Assembly: GCA_002397345.1 (NCBI GenBank)
Contig: DHAH01000156.1
Span: forward strand, 8,231-19,857
Length of the DNA: 11,627 nucleotides
Direction: 5' to 3'
Origin: Clostridiales bacterium UBA4959
GTDB taxonomy: Bacteria > Bacillota > Clostridia > Oscillospirales > CAG-272
The notes beneath the pieces are model-generated. The model saw only the letters and a program-made list of their open reading frames with translations, made no database searches and had not been told where the DNA came from. A program made the translations under genes and the position numbers. The first letter of the stretch is position 1. Every line of letters begins with the position of its first letter. Of this stretch, positions 6,963 to 11,627 are shown in pieces.

Positions 6963-6987
6963 AGACTGGGAAACCGGTCTTTTTTTT
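6963..6987 (+). terminator. Rho-independent terminator with GAAA tetraloop
   Basis: The stem AGACTGG (6963-6969) pairs with CCGGTCT (6974-6980), seven pairs with one T-G wobble, closed by a GAAA loop of GNRA type and followed by a run of eight T (6980-6987). It sits 18 bases after the stop of the 111-aa gene and ends the left/middle transcript before the packaging genes. Confidence 0.9.
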
Positions 6988-7023
6988 CTTGTGTAAACGT
7001 GAGCCGTTCTTCGCAACATATTG

Positions 7024-7032
7024 TGTTATGAT
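7024..7032 (+). promoter_or_regulatory. Probable extended -10 promoter for the packaging operon
   Basis: TGT followed by TATGAT (7027-7032) fits a TGn-extended -10 box. It lies between a strong terminator and the first packaging gene, 26 bases before its start codon. The -35 region is poor (CCGTTC/TTCTTC-like at 7004-7012), as is common for extended -10 promoters or for phage late promoters that need an activator. The strong AAAGGAGGT ribosome site (7042-7050) follows. Confidence 0.45.
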
Positions 7033-7058
7033 TAAAATGCGAAAGGAGGTGCTGCGAT

Positions 7059-7568
7059 ATGGCGGCGGAACTGAATTATTACGAAATGACTATCGCGGAG
7101 CTTGAGGGGCGGCTGAAACCGCGAGAGCGCGCGTTCGTTGAATTTTATGATGAGTGCGGCAATGGCACGCTTGCGGCTCAGCGTGCGGGGTATTCGCCCG
7201 ATAACTGCAATTCCGCCGCCGTCGCGGCGTCCCGACTGCTAAGATCAGATAAGATTATCGCCTACAGGCGCGCGCGTGCGCGAGAATTGTATGAACGGCT
7301 GGGGCTGTCAAAAGAAACATTAGCGCTAAACCTTGACGAGGTTCGGCGGCGGGCTATGGCTGCCGAACCGCACATGGGTTATAACTCCGAGACAAAAGAG
7401 TGGGAACCTGATGGCACGTGGGTTTATGATGGCCGGACGGCTGCCCGGGCGCTGGAGCTGATGGGCAATCTCATCGGCGCGTATGAGACAAAAGTGACCG
7501 CCGACGTTACGACGCGCAGCGTGGAGGATTATCTCGCGGCAATTGACGGCGAGGGCGGCGATGCTTGA
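7059..7568 (+). CDS. terS: Phage terminase small subunit
   Basis: Small terminases recognise the phage packaging site and recruit the large subunit. The 169 residues begin with an acidic helix, then the typical helix-turn-helix segment LKPRERAFVEFYDECGNGTLAAQRAGYSP (19-47, in part), followed by VAASRLLRSDKIIAYRRARA (55-74). This matches the Terminase_2 pattern of a K-Q/R-R-x-F-V-x-x-Y and N-A-T-x-A-A-x-x-A-G-Y-S core. The middle helical part and the end (VEDYLAAIDGEGG) would form the oligomerisation and large-subunit contacts. The start has a strong AAAGGAGGT at 7042-7050. The stop overlaps the large terminase start by 8 bases. Family and role are firm from sequence plus order. Confidence 0.92.
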   Translation: MAAELNYYEMTIAELEGRLKPRERAFVEFYDECGNGTLAAQRAGYSPDNCNSAAVAASRLLRSDKIIAYRRARARELYERLGLSKETLALNLDEVRRRAMAAEPHMGYNSETKEWEPDGTWVYDGRTAARALELMGNLIGAYETKVTADVTTRSVEDYLAAIDGEGGDA

Positions 7569-9246
7569 TCTGCGCGATCCGGAGCAGTACATACAGCGGC
7601 TGCTCAAGATTAAGACAAAGGACGGCGATGTCGTTCCGTTTCAGTTCAACCGTGCGCAGCAGCGGCTTTATGAGTTGATAAAGCGGGAGAGAGACGCGGG
7701 GCGTCCGGTAAGGATTATTATTCTCAAAGCTCGTCAGCTTGGTTTTTCCACGCTGGCGGAGGCGCTGTTATTTCATGACACAGCGACGCGTTTCGGGGTT
7801 GACAGCCTTGTCGTGGCGCACACCGACGACAGTACAAACAAGCTGTTCGGCATGTCGCGATTATATTATGAGACACTGCCCGAGCCGGTGCGGCCGATGA
7901 TACGCAATTCCAACGCGCAGGAGATAAAGTTCGAGAACCCTACGCGCGATCCCGAAGAAAAGAAGCGCCGCCCGGGGCTGCGTTCGAGCATTCGATGCGT
8001 AACCGCCGGCGGGCATGGGATAGGGCGTTCGTTTACGTTCAGAAACGTGCATTTGTCCGAATACGCCTTCTGGATGGGCGATAAAACCTCGATTATAACC
8101 GGTATACTGCAAGCCGTACCGGCGTCGCCCGGTACGAGTATAATAATCGAATCCACAGCGAACGGATTTGACGAGTTTCATGCGCGCTGGGAGGCGGCTG
8201 TGCGAGGGGAAAGCGACTATATACCGTTTTTCGCGGCTTGGTATGAAGAACCGCAATATTCAATGCCCGTACCGCCGGGTACGGAATGGACGATCGCCGA
8301 GCGTGAGCTGGCGGAGCGGTATAACCTGATTGACAAGCAGCTCGCCTGGCGGCGATGGTGTATAAAAAACAACTGCTCGGGCAGCGAAGATTTATTTAAA
8401 CAGGAATATCCGAGCTGTCCTGATGAAGCTTTCCTGCTGTCGGGTACGCCGGTGTTCAATCTGGAGATTATCGCACGTCGGCGCGAGGACGCCGTAAAAC
8501 CGCTGCGGCGCGGTGAATTCGTTTACACCGATAACGGGCTGACATTATCTAATATACGGTTCTCCGACCGCGAGGACGGCATTATATCAATTTACGAAGA
8601 ACCGAAGGCGCGTTATCCTTACGTTATCGGCGGCGATACCGCCGGAGAGGGCAGCGACAGCTTTGTCGGGCAGGTGCTTGACAATACCAGCGGGCGGCAG
8701 GTCGCGGTGCTGCGGCACAAATATGACGAGGATCTATACGCAAAACAAATGTATAGTCTCGGAATGTACTACAATACGGCGCTGATCGGCGTCGAAACCA
8801 ACTATTCCACTTATCCGGTGCGCGAGCTGGAGCGGCTGCGATACCCGCGTCAGTATGTGCGCGAGACGCTCGACAGCTTCACACATACGGTAAAAAAATC
8901 GTATGGTTTTGATACCAACAGCCTCACGCGCCCGGTTATAATCGCGGATTTGGTGCGTATCATGCGCGATACGCCCGAGGTGATAGTTGACAGCGCTACG
9001 CTGGGCGAGATGCTGACGTTTGCTTATAACGAGCGGAGACGTCCCGAGGCTATGGCGGGAGAGCATGACGATCTTGTTATGGCGCTTGCTATAGCATACT
9101 TCATCCGCTCGCAGCAGTCGATGTCGGCGGCGGGCGAGCCGGAAGAGGGTAAACGCTGGACGCGTGACATGTGGGACGATTATAACCGCGCGTCGGCTGA
9201 TGAGCGAATGTATTTAAGAAAAAAATGGGGTAATCCTAATGGCTGA
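7561..9246 (+). CDS. terL: Phage terminase large subunit (packaging ATPase and nuclease)
   Basis: This is the motor that cuts concatemeric phage DNA and pumps it through the portal into the prohead. I start it at ATG 7561 (561 aa), with GAGGGCGG just upstream, rather than at an in-frame TTG at 7543. Numbering from this ATG: Walker A-like KARQLGFST (56-64), Walker B region VHLSEYAFW (163-171), coupling motif ESTANG (197-202). The RNase H-like nuclease has three acidic sites: D359 in GGDTAGEGSDSF, E412 in IGVETN and D503/D504 in EHDDLVMALAIAYF. All three are intact, and length fits the family. The end overlaps the portal start by 8 bases, as usual in packaging operons. Confidence 0.97.
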   Translation: MLDLRDPEQYIQRLLKIKTKDGDVVPFQFNRAQQRLYELIKRERDAGRPVRIIILKARQLGFSTLAEALLFHDTATRFGVDSLVVAHTDDSTNKLFGMSRLYYETLPEPVRPMIRNSNAQEIKFENPTRDPEEKKRRPGLRSSIRCVTAGGHGIGRSFTFRNVHLSEYAFWMGDKTSIITGILQAVPASPGTSIIIESTANGFDEFHARWEAAVRGESDYIPFFAAWYEEPQYSMPVPPGTEWTIAERELAERYNLIDKQLAWRRWCIKNNCSGSEDLFKQEYPSCPDEAFLLSGTPVFNLEIIARRREDAVKPLRRGEFVYTDNGLTLSNIRFSDREDGIISIYEEPKARYPYVIGGDTAGEGSDSFVGQVLDNTSGRQVAVLRHKYDEDLYAKQMYSLGMYYNTALIGVETNYSTYPVRELERLRYPRQYVRETLDSFTHTVKKSYGFDTNSLTRPVIIADLVRIMRDTPEVIVDSATLGEMLTFAYNERRRPEAMAGEHDDLVMALAIAYFIRSQQSMSAAGEPEEGKRWTRDMWDDYNRASADERMYLRKKWGNPNG

Positions 9247-11125
9247 TAAAAATAAGCTGGAATTATGGAAAAAACGGCTTGCCGACAGTGAAACGGCGTA
9301 TGAGAACGAGCTGTCCAAAATGGACGACCGCGAGCGTATCTATGCGGGTGACCGCTCGCTGCGGAGCATCGTTGCCGAGCAGAAGGCCGAGGCGGCGACG
9401 CATGTGCGGAATATCGCCGCTGAACTGATTGAATCGCAGGTGTCGAGCGGTATACCGATGCCCAAAGTAACGCCCAAGCGTCGGGCTGACGAGTGGCGCG
9501 CGAAGCTTATCGAGGACATGCTGCGCGGGGAGCTGGACCGTATGCCGTTTGAGGATCTCAACGATATGCAGGAGCGCACGGTGCCTATCCAGGGCGGCGG
9601 TATTTGGCTGGTCGAGTGGGACAACACGCTGACAACGCATACGACTACCGGCGATCTGTGGATAACGGTCGTGCATCCGAAGCAGATTATTCCGCAGAAC
9701 GGCGTAACCGCGGGCGTCGAGGACATGGATTACATCATCGTTAAGCTGCCGCAGACCAAAGAATACATAAAACGGCGTTATGGCGTTGATGTATCGGAGG
9801 AAGCTGAAGAAGAGCCGGACGCGCGTGCGCTCGAGGGCGAGGGCGCGCCGTCCGAAGAAATGGTGACGCAGTACATGGCGTATTACCGTAACGAAAGCGG
9901 CGGGATCGGGCTGTATGCGTGGGTGCGCGACAGCGAGCTGTGCGATTATGAGGATTATCAGGCGCGTCGGCTACGGCGCTGCACAGTGTGCGGCGGCGTT
10001 GCAGCAGATACCGATAAACGCTGCGCGGATTGCGGCGGGGCGCTGACCGCTGAAACCTCCGAAGCCGAGGATCTGACGCAGCCGGTGCTGCGTTCCGACG
10101 GCGTGGAGATACCCGGCGGGGCGACGATATCCTATTATAAGCCGGATGTGTACCCCGTTGTGCTTCAGAAAAACGTATCCATGTTCGGGCGACTGCTCGG
10201 CGACAGCGACATTGATAAAATTTCCGACCAGCAAAACACGATTAACGTTATATCCTCGAACATCATCGATAAGCTGCTCGCGGGCGGATCGTATCTTACG
10301 CTGCCTGCCAATGCATTGATAAAACGTGATTCCGATCGCAAAAAGGTTATCATTGTCGACCAGCATGACGAAATGAATATGATCAAAGATATAGATCTTA
10401 CCGAAAATATACAGCCTGACCTCGCATACCTGTCGCAGGTATATGAGGAGGCTCGGCAGATTATCGGCGTGACCGACAGCTTTTTGGGACGGCGCGACAC
10501 TACCGCGACATCCGGCAAAGCGAAAGAGTTTTCAGCCGCACAGACTGCCGGGCGGCTGGAGTCGAAGCGCGTGATGAAGAATGCCGCTTACGCCAAGCTG
10601 TATGAAATTATGTTTAAGTTTAAGCTGGCCTATGCGGACGAGAGCCGCCCTGTTACCTCCGACAATTATCGCGGCGACCGAGAATACGGCGAATTCAGCC
10701 GGTACGATTTTCTTGAACAGGATGCGGCGGGAGAATGGTATTACGTGGATGATTTTATATTTTCGACCGATACATCCGCGCCGCTGGCTTCCAACCGCGA
10801 GGCGATGTGGCAGGAGACGCGCCTTAATCTGCAGTCCGGCGCGTTCGGCGACCCTATGAAGTTTGAGACGCTTATTCTCTTTTGGGCGAAAATGGAGCAG
10901 CTCCATTATCCCGGCGCGGGTGAGACGAAAAAATATATCGAGGATCAGCTCCGGCACATTCAAGAACAGGCACAGATGCAGACGAGCCAACCCGGTCCTG
11001 CGGGAGTACCCCTTCAAACAGGGGATGTGGAGAGCGCTCCGCCGGTTAATGAGAGCGTTATGATTGCTCAGGTAGACGCGGCGGCGAAACGCGACGCGTT
11101 AAAATCATTAATGGGTGGGGCTTAA
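9239..11125 (+). CDS. Phage portal protein with internal zinc ribbon
   Basis: The portal forms the dodecameric ring at the capsid vertex through which DNA is packaged. The 628 residues follow the terminase directly, overlapping by 8 bases. Portal-like features are the charged N-terminal part, IQGGGIWLVEWDN (117-129), VHPKQIIPQNG (145-155), the KISDQQNTINVISSNIIDKL segment (327-346) and ITGVTDSF-like IIGVTDSFLGRRDTTATSGKA (408-427, in part), the last typical of portal stem/wing regions. Between 248 and 265 is C-x2-C-x10-C-x2-C (CTVCGG ... CADCGG), a zinc-ribbon signature, placed after an acidic variable loop (186-207). The C-terminal tail is Gln/Pro-rich and low complexity. I recall clostridial phage portals with such an insert. 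The ribosome site is weak (GGGG), so translational coupling is likely. Confidence 0.92.
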   Translation: MADKNKLELWKKRLADSETAYENELSKMDDRERIYAGDRSLRSIVAEQKAEAATHVRNIAAELIESQVSSGIPMPKVTPKRRADEWRAKLIEDMLRGELDRMPFEDLNDMQERTVPIQGGGIWLVEWDNTLTTHTTTGDLWITVVHPKQIIPQNGVTAGVEDMDYIIVKLPQTKEYIKRRYGVDVSEEAEEEPDARALEGEGAPSEEMVTQYMAYYRNESGGIGLYAWVRDSELCDYEDYQARRLRRCTVCGGVAADTDKRCADCGGALTAETSEAEDLTQPVLRSDGVEIPGGATISYYKPDVYPVVLQKNVSMFGRLLGDSDIDKISDQQNTINVISSNIIDKLLAGGSYLTLPANALIKRDSDRKKVIIVDQHDEMNMIKDIDLTENIQPDLAYLSQVYEEARQIIGVTDSFLGRRDTTATSGKAKEFSAAQTAGRLESKRVMKNAAYAKLYEIMFKFKLAYADESRPVTSDNYRGDREYGEFSRYDFLEQDAAGEWYYVDDFIFSTDTSAPLASNREAMWQETRLNLQSGAFGDPMKFETLILFWAKMEQLHYPGAGETKKYIEDQLRHIQEQAQMQTSQPGPAGVPLQTGDVESAPPVNESVMIAQVDAAAKRDALKSLMGGA

Positions 11126-11162
11126 TCGAAAGCAAGTGGACATTTGAAAGGAGGTGAGGCAG

Positions 11163-11315
11163 ATGGCGGAAAAGAAAAGCACCGGAAACGGCTACATAGG
11201 CAAGATCAGCAACAAGGGCGCGCAGGTCGTCGAAGCTCCTATCCCGCAAAGCGCGGCGAAAAAGGGCGTTGTGTCCAAGGGTAAAGATTTGCGCGGAGGT
11301 AAAAACGGCAAATAA
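11163..11315 (+). CDS. Small basic phage protein (50 aa) after the portal
   Basis: This short gene begins MAEKKSTGNGYIGKISNKGA and ends in a Lys/Gly-rich tail (SKGKDLRGGKNGK). It has no Cys, signal or membrane segment, and its estimated charge is strongly positive. The start is clear: AGGAGGTGA at 11149-11157, five bases before the ATG. The core G-Y-I-G-K-I-x-N-x-G-A-Q-V-V-x-A-P is a pattern I recall in 40-50 residue proteins beside portal genes of clostridial phages, of unknown function. A head-assembly accessory role is inference from position. Confidence 0.8.
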   Translation: MAEKKSTGNGYIGKISNKGAQVVEAPIPQSAAKKGVVSKGKDLRGGKNGK

Positions 11316-11321
11316 AATTTG

Positions 11322-11357
11322 CCGGGGCAAGTAAACTTTCCGTGGCAAGTAAACTGC
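11322..11357. repeat. Two tandem 18-bp units around GGCAAGTAAACT
   Basis: The unit CCGGGGCAAGTAAACTTT (11322-11339) is followed directly by a near copy, CCGTGGCAAGTAAACTGC (11340-11357), with identity in the 12-base core GGCAAGTAAACT. It starts 6 bases after the stop of the 50-aa gene. It is immediately followed by a CTGCGA-AA-TCGCAG palindrome (11354-11367). Confidence 0.7.
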
Positions 11358-11380
11358 GAAATCGCAGACGCCTCATAATG

Positions 11381-11467
11381 GGACAAATTTTATTCAGAAA
11401 TTTGTCCATGTGGGACTAATTTTTTAGAAATTTGTCCATGTGGGACTAATTTTTTAGAAATTTGTCC
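11381..11467. repeat. Three tandem hairpins, 30-bp period
   Basis: The first hairpin is perfect: GGACAAATTT (11381-11390) and AAATTTGTCC (11398-11407), loop of 7. Two further copies, identical to each other, have arms 11413-11422/11428-11437 and 11443-11452/11458-11467 with a single T-T mismatch and a loop of 5. As a direct repeat the exact 30-bp unit spans 11401-11430 and 11431-11460, with a 12-base partial third copy. The units abut with no spacer, so this is not a CRISPR array. Confidence 0.85.
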
Positions 11468-11471
11468 ATGT

Positions 11472-11490
11472 GCCGCCCCCATCGGGCGGC
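11472..11490. terminator. GC-rich hairpin, doubtful terminator
   Basis: GCCGCCC (11472-11478) pairs with GGGCGGC (11484-11490) around a 5-base loop. The stem is very stable, but the following bases (GTTCGGGTAT) are not a T-tract, so intrinsic termination is uncertain. It could instead protect or process the 3' end of the portal transcript. Confidence 0.4.
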
Positions 11491-11503
11491 GTTCGGGTAT
11501 CGG

Positions 11504-11600
11504 TCGCAAGCGGAAAGCGTAAACATCGCACGTGCATTATATGCAGCGCATAAATGCGCGTATATATATAAATTCGCAGGCGAAAAGCGTAAAAATCGCA
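11504..11600. repeat. 27-bp imperfect direct repeat, 70 bp apart
   Basis: The segment at 11504-11530 and the one at 11574-11600 match at 24 of 27 positions and share AAGCGTAAA and flanking TCGCA words. A third GCGTAAA occurs near the right edge (about 11617). Between the two copies are TGCAT-TAT-ATGCA (11533-11545), GCGCAT-AA-ATGCGC (11546-11559) and an alternating TA run (11561-11570). Confidence 0.7.
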
Positions 11601-11627
11601 GGGCGGTTTTAACGCTCGCGTAAAAAA

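Larger units (their letters stand above)
11316..11627. other. Gene-free repeat-rich stretch after the portal module
   Basis: I see no convincing coding frame on either strand in these 312 bases. The stretch consists almost wholly of tandem and inverted repeats (listed separately), plus an AT-rich island. In most tailed phages a scaffold/protease or capsid gene would follow the portal here. Whether such genes continue to the right is outside the window. Confidence 0.7.

Noticed and set aside
9263..9726. Minus-strand frames opposite the portal gene
   Set aside because: They lack start signals and have shadow-type composition, while the + strand portal frame is well supported.
11385..11469. Tiny repeated minus-strand frames starting ATGGACAAATTT
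   Set aside because: They arise from the hairpin repeat itself, are about seven codons long and lack ribosome sites.
11381..11472. CRISPR array from the 30-bp repeats
   Set aside because: The units are contiguous tandem copies without unique spacers, and no cas gene is near.
1..11627. tRNA genes or an integrase attachment site
   Set aside because: No cloverleaf-like segment, integrase gene or flanking duplicate consistent with att sites was seen.

Overview
The window is a segment of a tailed double-stranded DNA bacteriophage or prophage from a Gram-positive, low-to-moderate GC host. It is most likely a gut-type Clostridia (Oscillospirales/Ruminococcaceae-like). The signs are strong AGGAGG ribosome binding sites, ATGA-coupled genes all on the + strand, an extended -10 promoter, a GNRA-loop intrinsic terminator, and protein families I associate with clostridial phages. 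The host assignment is inference from style and remembered families, not from a search.

Layout. (1) 2-4917 is a tightly coupled run: the 3' end of a zinc-finger-like phage protein, an orphan C5-cytosine DNA methyltransferase with five repeats in its recognition region, an uncharacterised 112-aa protein, and an 831-aa SNF2-type helicase fused to a beta-class amino-methyltransferase. The last three are linked by ATGA stop/start overlaps. No restriction endonuclease is visible, so this looks like a phage self-modification (anti-restriction) cassette. (2) 4924-5479 holds a MazG-like nucleotide pyrophosphohydrolase that has lost its usual C-terminus. It runs directly into the tail of a second gene (DUF4406/deoxyribosyltransferase-like) that has lost its N-terminus, so it looks like a deletion scar. 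(3) 5480-5736 has no gene. It holds two 20-bp perfect palindromes forming an inverted REP-like pair with compensatory base changes, a smaller hairpin, a (CG)7 tract and a possible promoter. (4) 5737-6944 encodes a HUH-family (G2P/rolling-circle-type) replication-like protein with altered catalytic motifs, followed by an ATGA-coupled 111-aa protein. (5) 6945-7058 holds a clear intrinsic terminator, then a probable promoter. (6) 7059-11315 is the packaging/head module: small terminase, large terminase, portal protein with a zinc-ribbon insert, and a 50-aa basic protein. (7) 11316-11627 has no gene and is packed with short repeats: an 18-bp tandem duplication, three tandem hairpins of 30-bp period, a GC-rich hairpin and a 27-bp direct repeat 70 bp apart.

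How it works together: the left part would modify the phage genome and clean nucleotide pools, the middle may be tied to replication initiation, and the right part starts the late genes (DNA packaging motor and portal). The most unusual items are the coupled modification cassette, the covarying palindrome pair, the degenerate HUH motif and the repeat block that follows the portal, where scaffold and capsid genes would normally be expected.
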